Assembly: GCF_000016645.1 (NCBI RefSeq)
Contig: NC_009441.1
Coordinates: 4,650,001 to 4,714,000 of the forward strand
Reading direction: 5' to 3'
DNA length: 64,000 bases
DNA from: Flavobacterium johnsoniae UW101
GTDB lineage: Bacteria > Bacteroidota > Bacteroidia > Flavobacteriales > Flavobacteriaceae
Part shown: piece by piece, positions 43,024 through 52,292 of the stretch
Position numbering within the stretch: the first letter of the stretch is position 1
Layout: each line of letters opens with the position of its first letter
Notes under the pieces: generated by a model
What the model saw: only the letters and a program-made list of their open reading frames with translations
Told to the model about the DNA's origin: nothing
The model's database searches: none
Position numbers and translations under genes: made by a program

Positions 43024-43791
43024 TTATGCTTTTGTTCCGTAAAGCAAAAGTCTTTTAAAAGAATAAATTGCCGGAAGTTTAGGAAAACTTTCTGCTATTC
43101 TTTCTTTGTATGTTTTTATAAAAAGTTCTTTCTGTCCGCCTTCAAGTTTTTCCATGTATGGAATTAAAGCTGAACCTGAAATGAAATTATACAACGTATC
43201 GTGATCGTTTGCAATTATGGGATACACTTTCTGCATGATTTGAATATCTTCGAGTCCGCTGTCAAATAGTATCTGCGCATATTCATCAATACTCAAAACG
43301 GGTGAATCTCTTTTAAAGCCTTTTAGATACGTTTTAAAAGGTTCTTCGTTAACCAATTCGATTAAAATTTTGTTGAGTTTATTTTCTGGTTGCATCGGCA
43401 TTTGAACTGCAAACTGCCCTTTTGAATTAAGAAGGTGTATCAATTTAGGAAACAAAATTTCATGATTATTCGACCATTGCAAAGCGGCATTGCTAAAAAT
43501 TAAATCCCATTTTTCGGCATTTTCAATCATTTCTTCGGTTGATGCTCTGCGAAAATGCAGGTTTTCTGTTTCTAATGCTTTTGATTTTTCGAGCATTTCT
43601 GCCGAAGAATCAACACCAAGAAAATGGACTTCTTTAAATTTATCTGCTAAAATAGCGGTTTGTTCGCCTGTACCGCATCCTAAATCAATGGCTTTCTTAT
43701 TTTTGACTGGCTTTATCAAATCAGCCAAATCATAAAATGGTTTATAACGAATGTCTTTAAATGTATTGTATATTTCTGGATTCCAAGGCAT
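43024..43791 (-). CDS. SAM-dependent methyltransferase (trans-aconitate methyltransferase-like)
   Basis: 255-residue class I methyltransferase. Motif I is AIDLGCGTGEQTA (about 34-46), motif II LGVDSSAEMLEKS, and the region WDLIFSNAALQWSNN resembles Tam. The start MPWNPEIYNTFKDIRYKPFYDL also matches Tam, which methylates trans-aconitate. The exact substrate is not proven. It is followed by the SDR-type gene after 27 nt. The 246-bp gap upstream, shared with the divergent CIS tape-measure-domain gene, is AT-rich with no clear element. Confidence 0.85.
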   Translation of the reverse strand: MPWNPEIYNTFKDIRYKPFYDLADLIKPVKNKKAIDLGCGTGEQTAILADKFKEVHFLGVDSSAEMLEKSKALETENLHFRRASTEEMIENAEKWDLIFSNAALQWSNNHEILFPKLIHLLNSKGQFAVQMPMQPENKLNKILIELVNEEPFKTYLKGFKRDSPVLSIDEYAQILFDSGLEDIQIMQKVYPIIANDHDTLYNFISGSALIPYMEKLEGGQKELFIKTYKERIAESFPKLPAIYSFKRLLLYGTKA

Positions 43792-44037
43792 TTATATCAA
43801 TTTTTATATTAAAAAAACAACTTACAGCGTTAACTAAATGCAAGTGTTTTACTAAAGTACAAATTTCCTGCTTGTTTTAGCATTCAGAATTATTAAATCT
43901 TCAAGTGTTTTTTGTTTTTTACTCACATTATTAATTAATTCTAAGTGTTTTTCATTTTTAGGTATAAATACTTGTGCTTTATTACGAAAAGATTTATAAT
44001 TTTATATCGCTGTTAACTAACCAAAAAATACCCCCGA

Positions 44038-44574
44038 ATGGAAGTTTTAAAGATGAAGACTCCAACTAAAAATGATATTGCTGTACGGAATGCTGGAGTA
44101 GTAATTATAAATAATTACATTCCAATGCTTTTTGAAAGACTTGAACTTACAGTCAATAACAAATTCACTAGTTTAGAAAATCAAAAAAAGGCTGTAAAAT
44201 ATCTGCAGTATGTTGTTACCGGACTGCCTAACACTGATGAAGTGTATTTACCGCTGAATAAAATTTTATGCGGTCTTTCTGTAACTGATAAGGTTGCTGA
44301 TGAAATTGAAATTACAAATCAGGAAAGAAACTTAATTCAAGGCATGTTACAAGCAGTAATCAGTCATTGGCCTGAAATAGGAGACTGTTCTGTAGATGGT
44401 TTTCGAGGAAATTGGTTTATTCGCGACGGAATTCTCAGCGAACTGGAAGACAAATGGGAACTTAGAGTAGAAAAAAGAGCTTATGATATTTTGCTCAACA
44501 GATCTCCTTTTGCGTTTTCAATTGTAAAATTTCAGTGGATGAATAAACCGTTATATATTAATTGGGCTTATTAA
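44038..44574 (+). CDS. Orphan contractile-injection-system tape-measure-domain protein (CIS_TMP-like)
   Basis: 178 residues without signal or membrane segments. It matches, in order, the conserved C-terminal part of CIS tape measure proteins as I know them: VRNAGVVIINNYIPMLFERL, VKYLQYVVTG, LPLNKILCGL, LLQAVISHWP-like (MLQAVISHWPEIGDCS), VDGFRGNWFIRDG, LRVEKRAYDILLNR and FSIVKFQWM. Full-length homologues are far larger and lie among sheath, tube and spike genes; here no CIS gene is adjacent. So it is either a remnant or a freestanding derivative with a new role. Start ATG at 44038; Met6 is an alternative. A good terminator follows. Confidence 0.8.
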   Translation: MEVLKMKTPTKNDIAVRNAGVVIINNYIPMLFERLELTVNNKFTSLENQKKAVKYLQYVVTGLPNTDEVYLPLNKILCGLSVTDKVADEIEITNQERNLIQGMLQAVISHWPEIGDCSVDGFRGNWFIRDGILSELEDKWELRVEKRAYDILLNRSPFAFSIVKFQWMNKPLYINWAY

Positions 44575-44581
44575 AAAAATA

Positions 44582-44609
44582 AAAGAGCTGTCCGGCAAAA
44601 CAGCTCTTT
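44582..44609 (+). terminator. Intrinsic terminator after the CIS_TMP-like gene
   Basis: A 10-bp stem AAAGAGCTGT with ACAGCTCTTT and 8-nt loop starts 8 nt after the stop codon. The T-tract after the stem is short (TTTCTAG). Confidence 0.8.
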
Positions 44610-44721
44610 CTAGTCTACAAATTTTATAACTAATTCAAATTTAAAAGAAACATAAGTTTTTTTCTTTCCAGAGACTATTAAAATTAAAGTAAAGAATTGC
44701 CGTTCTTAGAATAATGAAAGT

Positions 44722-47538
44722 CTATTTTAAAGTACTTTCGTTTGTTTTAGGCTGCATTACAACTTCTACTTTATCTGCTTTTGTCAATACTTCGCCTGCA
44801 TATTTTTTAATGTCTTTTACAGAAATGCTTTTAATTAGTTTTTCATATTCGGCACTGCTTACAAACTTGTCTCCTGTTTTTAACTGATCGACAATAATGT
44901 TCATCCAGTATGAATTTGCTTTGATATTCTGCTGATTGCTTTTTATTAAATCTTCCTTTATATCTGATAAATCTTTTTGTGAAACATCACTTTTTACGAT
45001 GGTATCTAATTCATCATACACAATTTGAAGCAGTTTAGCATCTTTTTCCGGATTGCAGTCAAAACTCACACGTAGAGAAAAAACCGGAGATGGATTTTTA
45101 GACAATGCGCTTTCTGTTTGTACACCGTAACTTCCGCCCTCATCTTCTCTGATTTTATCTAAATAACGTTTGTCTAACAACTGCGAAAGCATATACGCCA
45201 TAATTTGGTTTTTTTCAGAAAAAATGACGCTTCTGTTTTCAATATGTACATAAATACTGGTTTTAGGAACACTCATTTCTCTTACCAGTTTTTCTTTGGC
45301 AGATCCTTTTGCCATTCCTATTTTATGATCGGTAAATTTTTCCTGAGTTTGATTTCCTGAAATATTCCCTAAATATTTATTAATGGTTTCAAGATCGTTT
45401 TCGGCAATGTTTCCAACAAAAACAAACGTAAAATCTGAAGCATTAGAAATGCGCTCTTTATAGATTCTCGAAGCATCATCAAACTTTAGCTGATTCAGGT
45501 TTTCTTTGCTTAACAAAAAAGTTCTTTTATTATGATTGGTATCTAATAAAGCAATTGTATCGCCAAATATTTTACTGTTGTTTTCGTTTACATTTTCCAG
45601 TGCATTGTTGTAATAATCAATAATACGTTTGTATGCCTGAGTTTCAAATCTTGGATTTTTAAAGTATAAATAAGTGAGTTCTAAAAGCGTTTCCAGATCT
45701 TTTTTTACTGAACTTCCGCTGAAACCTTCGTAATGTTCGCCAATAAACGGGCTTACTTTTACGGTTTTTCCTGAAAGCTGTTTTTGAAGATCGGTTACTT
45801 TAAAATCTCCCAATCCTGAATTTTTGGCTAAAACTGTAGCAATCTGCGAAGATGCCAAATCTTTTTCAGGAAGTACAGAAACCCCGCCGGGACTAAAAGC
45901 TGAAAACAAAATTTGATCCTGAGCTAAAGTTGTTGGGTAAATAATGACTTTTGCTCCGTTTGCTAAAACATATCCTTTTGCTGCTGCAATTCCTTTAATT
46001 TCAAATTTCTTAGAAACTGGTTTTGCAGTCAGCTTATCAGTTACTAAGTCTGTGTTTGCAATTGTTTCGGTGTAAGGTTCTAATTTTTGTTCTTTTATTT
46101 TTTTAATTGCAGTTTTATAATCAGTTTCAGCTGGATAAGTCACGTTTTCTTTTTCCGGACCAGAAACAGTTAAAATCTGATTTTTCTCTGTTGGGAGCGC
46201 ACGGAAGAGTTTATTAACCTCATTAATATCCAATTTATCCAAAGTCGATTTTACAAATTCAACTTCTTCTTCCAGACTCATTACAGGAGAGGCTTCTAAA
46301 AAGTAATTCTGCAATTGCGAAGCCCAGCTTTCATTACTGATTTTATCTTTGTTTTTTAACTGATTTTGATAACCAGTACGCATATTTTCTTTTACACGAT
46401 CGAGTTCTTCTTTTGTAAAACCATTTTGAATTGCTCTTTCATATTCGGTATAAGCTTGTTGAAAGGCTTCTAACAATCTGCCGTTTTTAGGATTTACGGT
46501 TAAGGTAAATAATGAAGATAAACGTGTTAAACTCGAATGGCTTACACCTGCTGATAATAAAGCGGTTTCATTGTTTACAATATATTCTCTAAAACGATTG
46601 TTCATCATTTGCAGCGCTAATTGTTCTGCAATGCTGTTTCCAAATTCTGTAAAATCCTGAACAAGCGGTTTGTTCTTTTTGAAATTAAATGTAATGGAGG
46701 TTTTCTGTGCTTCTTTGTCAACTGCCAGTTTGTACAGCAGTTTATCATTATCCGGAATTGATTCATAAGTACGTTCTGCCGGATTTGAAGGCATTGGAAT
46801 TGATCCCATTATTTTTTTAACCTGCTGTTCTATTTTTGCAGGATCGATATCGCCCACAATTACTACCGCCTGATGATTTGGCAGATACCATTTTTTATAA
46901 TAATCCCTAAGTTGTTTGTATTTGAAATGATCAATAAGATCCATATCGCCTAAAACGTCTCTTTTTCCATATTTTGAACCGTTGTATAAAACAGGTTCCA
47001 GCTGCGATCCTATTCGCAGATCAGCGTTTCTTCTGGTACGCCATTCTTCGTGAATTACGCCTCTTTCGGCATCAATTTCAGCATCTTTTAAAGACAAAAA
47101 TCCTGACCAGTCGTGTAAAACATACAAACAAGAATCTAATAAAACAGGATTTTTAACCGGCACATTGCTAATGTTGTAAACCGTTTCGTCGTGTGCTGTA
47201 TAGGCATTAATATCACGTCCGAAAGTAACACCGTGTTTTGCCAGCATATTAATGATTCCTTTTCCCTTAAAATGTTCTGTTCCGTTAAAGGCCATGTGTT
47301 CCAGAAAATGCGCCAGTCCGTTTTGATTGTCATCTTCTAAAATAGCACCTACATTCTGCACAAAATAAAAGTCGGCTCTTTCTTTCGGCCATTCATTATG
47401 CAGAATAAAATACTGCATTCCGTTGTTTAAAGTTCCGTGCACTACATCTTTCCGCAGCGGAATTGTAGTTTTAAACTGCGCTGAAACCTGAGATAAACCC
47501 AGTATTAAAAAGTGCGCTAAAAATATCTTTGCTTTCAT
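44722..47538 (-). CDS. Exported M16-family zinc metallopeptidase (two-domain)
   Basis: 938-residue pitrilysin/insulinase-type peptidase with a signal peptide (cleavage near QVSAQ, residue 21). The inverted zinc motif HFLEH (77-81) plus Glu157 in DAEIDAERG makes the N-terminal half the active one. The C-terminal half keeps the fold but lacks HxxEH, as usual for substrate-binding halves. It probably degrades peptides in the periplasm or at the surface. It is the last gene of the SusCD/TlpA/S9 group, 147 nt after the S9 gene, so it may also have its own promoter. Confidence 0.93.
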   Translation of the reverse strand: MKAKIFLAHFLILGLSQVSAQFKTTIPLRKDVVHGTLNNGMQYFILHNEWPKERADFYFVQNVGAILEDDNQNGLAHFLEHMAFNGTEHFKGKGIINMLAKHGVTFGRDINAYTAHDETVYNISNVPVKNPVLLDSCLYVLHDWSGFLSLKDAEIDAERGVIHEEWRTRRNADLRIGSQLEPVLYNGSKYGKRDVLGDMDLIDHFKYKQLRDYYKKWYLPNHQAVVIVGDIDPAKIEQQVKKIMGSIPMPSNPAERTYESIPDNDKLLYKLAVDKEAQKTSITFNFKKNKPLVQDFTEFGNSIAEQLALQMMNNRFREYIVNNETALLSAGVSHSSLTRLSSLFTLTVNPKNGRLLEAFQQAYTEYERAIQNGFTKEELDRVKENMRTGYQNQLKNKDKISNESWASQLQNYFLEASPVMSLEEEVEFVKSTLDKLDINEVNKLFRALPTEKNQILTVSGPEKENVTYPAETDYKTAIKKIKEQKLEPYTETIANTDLVTDKLTAKPVSKKFEIKGIAAAKGYVLANGAKVIIYPTTLAQDQILFSAFSPGGVSVLPEKDLASSQIATVLAKNSGLGDFKVTDLQKQLSGKTVKVSPFIGEHYEGFSGSSVKKDLETLLELTYLYFKNPRFETQAYKRIIDYYNNALENVNENNSKIFGDTIALLDTNHNKRTFLLSKENLNQLKFDDASRIYKERISNASDFTFVFVGNIAENDLETINKYLGNISGNQTQEKFTDHKIGMAKGSAKEKLVREMSVPKTSIYVHIENRSVIFSEKNQIMAYMLSQLLDKRYLDKIREDEGGSYGVQTESALSKNPSPVFSLRVSFDCNPEKDAKLLQIVYDELDTIVKSDVSQKDLSDIKEDLIKSNQQNIKANSYWMNIIVDQLKTGDKFVSSAEYEKLIKSISVKDIKKYAGEVLTKADKVEVVMQPKTNESTLK

Positions 47539-47685
47539 TTATTTGATATTTAATGTTCTTTTTTGATTGATTTTTTCTGAATTGTTTTTTGAAATTACTA
47601 TAAGTAATTCCTGCTGTTAGTTTGAAGGCTTCCTAAGAAACCTTCAAATAACAGTCTTCGGGTTGTATAAATGTATCGGCTTATA

Positions 47686-50280
47686 TTACATCCAGTCTGG
47701 GCGCGCTGCACCTTTTAAATAATAATCAAAATACTGCTGCATTTTGATTGTCCAGTCTTTTTTGTTTTCGGCACCATCGAGACTATGACCTTCTTTTTTA
47801 TAATTCACAAGCCATCCTTGTTTTCCTAAACGGCGAAGTGCAAAAAATAAAGACTGTCCTTCCTGATACGGCACTGCACGATCATTGTCATTATGAAAAA
47901 TAAGAATTGGCGTTTTGATATTTTTAGCTGAAAAAATTGGCGAGTTTTTGATATAACCGTCTAAATTATCATATAAAGAACTTCCCATACGGTATTGATC
48001 GGCTTCGTATTTAAACATAGTCGATATACCGTTTGATCGCATTACGGGATAGTTTGCCGTAAAATTACTGACTCCCGAACCTACAATTGCACAGCTGAAA
48101 ATGTCTGTTTTGGTTGTTAAAAATGACGTTTCGTAACCGCCAAAACTATGCCCCTGAATTCCAATTTTTCCTTTTTCTGTAATGCCTTTTGATATTAAAT
48201 ATTCTACACCGCTTACCACATCATTATAAACGCTGTTTCCAACATCTCCGTATGTGTAATGTACATCTGGCTGAAAAACAATATATCCCTGGCTTACAAA
48301 TAAAGGAATATTAATATTTGAGCTGCTTAATTCCGGCATCTGATACTGGTTTAATTCGGCAGTATGTTTTTCGTAAAAATGAACAATGACAGGATATGTT
48401 TTTTTGCTGTCGTAATTATCCGGCAGATAAAGGTTTCCTTGATTTTCTTTGCCGCTGAAACTTTTCCAGGTCACTAATTTTGAAGTTCCCCACGCATATT
48501 CTTTTTGCTGCGGATTGATGTCTGTAATTTTTTGCTGTGAACCAAAAGCAGCAGTTCCCCACCATAAATCAGGGAAAATGGTATAACTTTCTTTAGAAAA
48601 CAAAACACTCGAATCATCTGCTGAAACGGCTTCGATTCTAACATTGTAATCCGGATTTGCAAATACTTTGGTTATTGTATTTCCTGCGAGTTTGTAAATT
48701 CCTTTAGATTTATGCTGGGTGTCAAATCCAACCAGAGTTACGGTTTTTCTGTTTTCAAAATCGCCTATAAAACCTTCTTCGCCGTAACGAAGTGCAATTT
48801 TGTTTTTTCTTCCGTATTCTTTTGTCAAAGTGTACGGTGCTTTTTGATTTAAAAGATCAATTGCCCACATATCAAATTCATCGTAAATTACGACTGTGTT
48901 TCCGTTGTTTAACCATCCGGCAATTCCGTAAGCGGTATTGGCTGATTTCATATCGACATTATCATCTGAAACCGGAAAAGGAATTTGTGCGCTTATGTTC
49001 TTAAACTGCATTGAAGAGCTGTCAAAAACAGTCCACACTTTTTGCTTTTCATCATACATAACCGCAAAAGTTCCCTGAGGATTCAAGCTTATGCCGCCAA
49101 AAACGCCTGTTAGTATTTTTGTAGATTTTCCTGTTGCAACATCGATCCAGTAAATATCGCTGCGCTCGTTAAATGTCCAGTCAACTTCTACTGCGTATGG
49201 TTTTTTATCGATTGCAAAAACGCCTTTAAAATTACCTGATTCCGGTATAATTACCTGATCAAATTCTCCTGTTGCAGCCAGTTTAATGACTTTTTTGTTT
49301 TTAATATCGTAAATGTATTTTTGTTCGCTTGGCTGCGTTTTTGAATTGCGAAGCATTTCTTGCCTGCGTTCCATAGCGCCTTGTGCCGTTTTCCAGATTT
49401 CGGCATTTGATTTCGGCATTTGATTGTTTTCAGGACGCTTGTTAGAGAAAAGCTGCAATTGAATGTAATTGCCATTTTCGTTTAAACTATACGCCGTTTT
49501 TGAGATTGAATATAACGGATCGTTTAAAACTATATCATCATAATTGAACAATGGTGTTACTGAATTGGTCTTTAAATTGAAATAATACACCATATTAAAA
49601 TCAGCATTGTTGTTGGTTTTAAGTGTAAAAGTACCGCCGTCTTCTTTGTTGTTTAACTGAAAATCGCCAAAATCTGAAGCTTTTGTGGTGTAAATTGTCT
49701 GCTGTTTTCCTCCCGGAATTCCTTGTTTTAAAAATACTTTGTCTTTTTCAATCTGCACATATACAATGGATTTGTTCTTTAAAAAACGTGACGATTTTAT
49801 GTTGCTTACAAACACACTGTCATTGCTTTCTAAATTGTAACAAACCAAACGCTGCAGGAAAAATTCTCCTTTTGCAGATTCTGGTCGTGTATAATAAAGA
49901 AAATCTGTTCCTTCTAGAGCATTTGTATAATGTTTGCTTTTCCAGAGTTTTTTTACACCTGTTTTTAGATTTTGCAAAACAGTGCTGTCGTTTACGCTGT
50001 ACTGAATCCAGTCTTTTTTTCCAATAAACTTTAAATCGCTGGTATTATTTAAAACCAAACGTTTGCCTTTTGGAGCTTCCTGAATGATAATCTGTTTTTG
50101 ATTTTCTTTTTCTTCATCCTGAAATACGGTGCTGTACGACAACCATTTACCATTATATGACAATGATTTACTGTTGATTCTTTTCCATGTTTGGTAAGCC
50201 GATTCGTCAACCGCTTTTTTCTGTGCCGATAAACTATGTACACTCAAAGCGAGTGTACACAGTAAAAATACTTTTTTCAT
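47686..50280 (-). CDS. Exported prolyl oligopeptidase family serine peptidase (S9)
   Basis: 864 residues with a signal peptide (cleavage near HSLSAQ). A long N-terminal beta-propeller-like region (about 30-600) is followed by an alpha/beta-hydrolase domain with Ser712 (GHSFGGYE), Asp800 (HNDNDRAVP) and His832 (KEGHSLDG), a complete triad. Members cut oligopeptides or act as dipeptidyl/acyl peptidases; which one is not clear. It follows the TlpA gene by 21 nt and belongs to the ECF/FecR/SusCD locus, consistent with processing of imported peptides. Confidence 0.93.
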   Translation of the reverse strand: MKKVFLLCTLALSVHSLSAQKKAVDESAYQTWKRINSKSLSYNGKWLSYSTVFQDEEKENQKQIIIQEAPKGKRLVLNNTSDLKFIGKKDWIQYSVNDSTVLQNLKTGVKKLWKSKHYTNALEGTDFLYYTRPESAKGEFFLQRLVCYNLESNDSVFVSNIKSSRFLKNKSIVYVQIEKDKVFLKQGIPGGKQQTIYTTKASDFGDFQLNNKEDGGTFTLKTNNNADFNMVYYFNLKTNSVTPLFNYDDIVLNDPLYSISKTAYSLNENGNYIQLQLFSNKRPENNQMPKSNAEIWKTAQGAMERRQEMLRNSKTQPSEQKYIYDIKNKKVIKLAATGEFDQVIIPESGNFKGVFAIDKKPYAVEVDWTFNERSDIYWIDVATGKSTKILTGVFGGISLNPQGTFAVMYDEKQKVWTVFDSSSMQFKNISAQIPFPVSDDNVDMKSANTAYGIAGWLNNGNTVVIYDEFDMWAIDLLNQKAPYTLTKEYGRKNKIALRYGEEGFIGDFENRKTVTLVGFDTQHKSKGIYKLAGNTITKVFANPDYNVRIEAVSADDSSVLFSKESYTIFPDLWWGTAAFGSQQKITDINPQQKEYAWGTSKLVTWKSFSGKENQGNLYLPDNYDSKKTYPVIVHFYEKHTAELNQYQMPELSSSNINIPLFVSQGYIVFQPDVHYTYGDVGNSVYNDVVSGVEYLISKGITEKGKIGIQGHSFGGYETSFLTTKTDIFSCAIVGSGVSNFTANYPVMRSNGISTMFKYEADQYRMGSSLYDNLDGYIKNSPIFSAKNIKTPILIFHNDNDRAVPYQEGQSLFFALRRLGKQGWLVNYKKEGHSLDGAENKKDWTIKMQQYFDYYLKGAARPDWM

Positions 50281-50301
50281 ATATTTCTGATTTTCAAAAA
50301 A

Positions 50302-52281
50302 CTATTCGTTTTTTAAAGCATTAATAACGTTTGTAAGTTCGTCTACAAGCTGTCCTGGATTACCTGAATATCCTTCTGATGTAAAACGAATCTGGCCATT
50401 CTTGATTACTACTTTTCGAGGAATGCCGCTTGATTTAAAAATTGCCGCATAGTTTGAAAATGAAGCATTGTTTGTGCCGCCGCCTTTTTTTACTAAATCA
50501 AAATAAGTGTCAAGCTTTAGACCTTTTTCTTTTAAATAAGCCGCAGCTTCTTTTTTATAGCCTTCTTTTGTTTCCTGAGTGCTTATGAAATAAATCTCAA
50601 CTTGTTTGTCTTCTTTAAAATTGTTGACCAATTGCTGCATAGCCGGAAATGCTTTTTTACAAGGTCCGCACCAGGTTGCCCAAAAATCGATTACAATGAT
50701 TTTGCCGCTGTTTAACACTAACTCTTTTGTTTTTCCGTCTGCGCTCTGAACTTTGATTGCCGGAGCCGGAACCGGATTCATTAAAGTGATTTTTTCTTCA
50801 GAATTGTTTTCTTTTTTCAACTGCTCTAAATAAGCCGGAAAATCAGCTTCTTTTTTTCCTTCTTTTATAAAGGCTTCTTTTAGTTTTGCTGTTAATCCTT
50901 CTGATAAAGTATTGGCTTTTGCAGCATTTTTCAGCACTTCGGTTATTGGTTTGTTTAAAGCCTCTAAAGCTCTAACATGAATGTCGTTTATGCTGGCTTT
51001 TTCGTAACGTTTTTGAAATGGCAGTAATTCAAAAGTTTCTAAAACTTCTTTGTATTTTTTCAACATATCGTACATACGAATCTGAATCACCAATTCATTA
51101 TTCAATTGTGTTTTTGCATTTTCTGTAGCCTGATTTGGTGACCAGTAAATGCCCTGCATGTATGACATATCGTTTACTTTTTCCTGCATCAGCTTAATCA
51201 TCGGCACTGCCATTGTTTCGATAACTGCAGGATCTACTACTTTTAGATATAATGCTTTTGAAATATTTTGATGGTAAGCATCATTTAAATTAGCAAAATT
51301 CATGGTTGGAATTAAGGCTAAAACGCTTTTATAATCTTTATTTTCAAAGTAATATCCAAACTGCATTTTTACGATGTTGTCATAGAAATATTTTTGCGAA
51401 TCCGGTACATCTGTTGTGTATGGAAAATCAGCTAAAAACTGAGTGATCACTTTGTTTCTCTCGGCAGCATCTGCAATAGGCATAATTTTTTGATAGGCTT
51501 TGAATCTTAAAAAAGCACCTTTTGGAAATTGTTTTACAATTACGTTTTCTATAGAATCAGCTTTTGCTTTATCTTTTAATTCATAAGCGTAAATGTTATG
51601 CACTTTCAGATATACTTCTTCTGGCATTCCTTTCATATTTTTGGTGAAATCTCCCAGAAAACGGCTTCCTAATTCCTGAAATTTTTCAGGCTTTTGTACT
51701 TTCAAAACTTTAAAATAGGTATCAAAAAATTCAGGAAATCTGTTTCCATTATCGGCTACTTCTTTCTTTAACCAATATTCTGTAGCATCTCCATTGATAG
51801 TGAACTCTTTGAAATAACCGCCAAACTGACCGTTGAAATCTTTGTTTCTAAAAGTTGCCCAGGCTAAATCTGCACCAGGCATTTTTACTTTTGGTTCTTT
51901 AAAGGCTACTAAAAGATATCCGGTGTCTTGTCCGGTATCAGTTACCAGACCATTATCGGTATTGCCATAAAATTTGAAAGCCATGAAAGCACAGTTTTTT
52001 GGAACCGTAAATTCGACATTCCAAACAGCGCCGTTTTTCTTCATTTTCAGGTCTTCAATTTCCCATCGGTAATCATTAAAAACGTAGGCATAACCATTGA
52101 TATCTTTAATGTTTTCCAGCGGTCCGCCTTTAGCATCATAGGTCATCTTTAAAACTGCACCCGGAATGGGCACATCTGCCATTCCGGTTAATCTCAGCTT
52201 TGTTTCCTGACTTGTAACTTGTAAGGTAAAGGCACAAAAAACCAATACCAGTAACTTGATATTTATTATTTTTTTTAGCAT
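50302..52281 (-). CDS. TlpA-family thioredoxin-like protein with large N-terminal domain
   Basis: Exported protein of 659 residues (signal peptide near residue 25). The first 500 residues hold a beta-rich N-terminal part and helical repeats without a clear name. The C-terminal thioredoxin-like domain has WATWCGPCKK with Cys538 and Cys541, and cis-Pro in SSGIPRKVV. It likely reduces or rearranges disulfides in the periplasm, perhaps helping unfold incoming peptides for the co-encoded peptidases. It lies 11 nt after the SusD gene and 21 nt before the S9 gene. Confidence 0.9.
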   Translation of the reverse strand: MLKKIINIKLLVLVFCAFTLQVTSQETKLRLTGMADVPIPGAVLKMTYDAKGGPLENIKDINGYAYVFNDYRWEIEDLKMKKNGAVWNVEFTVPKNCAFMAFKFYGNTDNGLVTDTGQDTGYLLVAFKEPKVKMPGADLAWATFRNKDFNGQFGGYFKEFTINGDATEYWLKKEVADNGNRFPEFFDTYFKVLKVQKPEKFQELGSRFLGDFTKNMKGMPEEVYLKVHNIYAYELKDKAKADSIENVIVKQFPKGAFLRFKAYQKIMPIADAAERNKVITQFLADFPYTTDVPDSQKYFYDNIVKMQFGYYFENKDYKSVLALIPTMNFANLNDAYHQNISKALYLKVVDPAVIETMAVPMIKLMQEKVNDMSYMQGIYWSPNQATENAKTQLNNELVIQIRMYDMLKKYKEVLETFELLPFQKRYEKASINDIHVRALEALNKPITEVLKNAAKANTLSEGLTAKLKEAFIKEGKKEADFPAYLEQLKKENNSEEKITLMNPVPAPAIKVQSADGKTKELVLNSGKIIVIDFWATWCGPCKKAFPAMQQLVNNFKEDKQVEIYFISTQETKEGYKKEAAAYLKEKGLKLDTYFDLVKKGGGTNNASFSNYAAIFKSSGIPRKVVIKNGQIRFTSEGYSGNPGQLVDELTNVINALKNE

Positions 52282-52292
52282 TGCTGTGTTTT

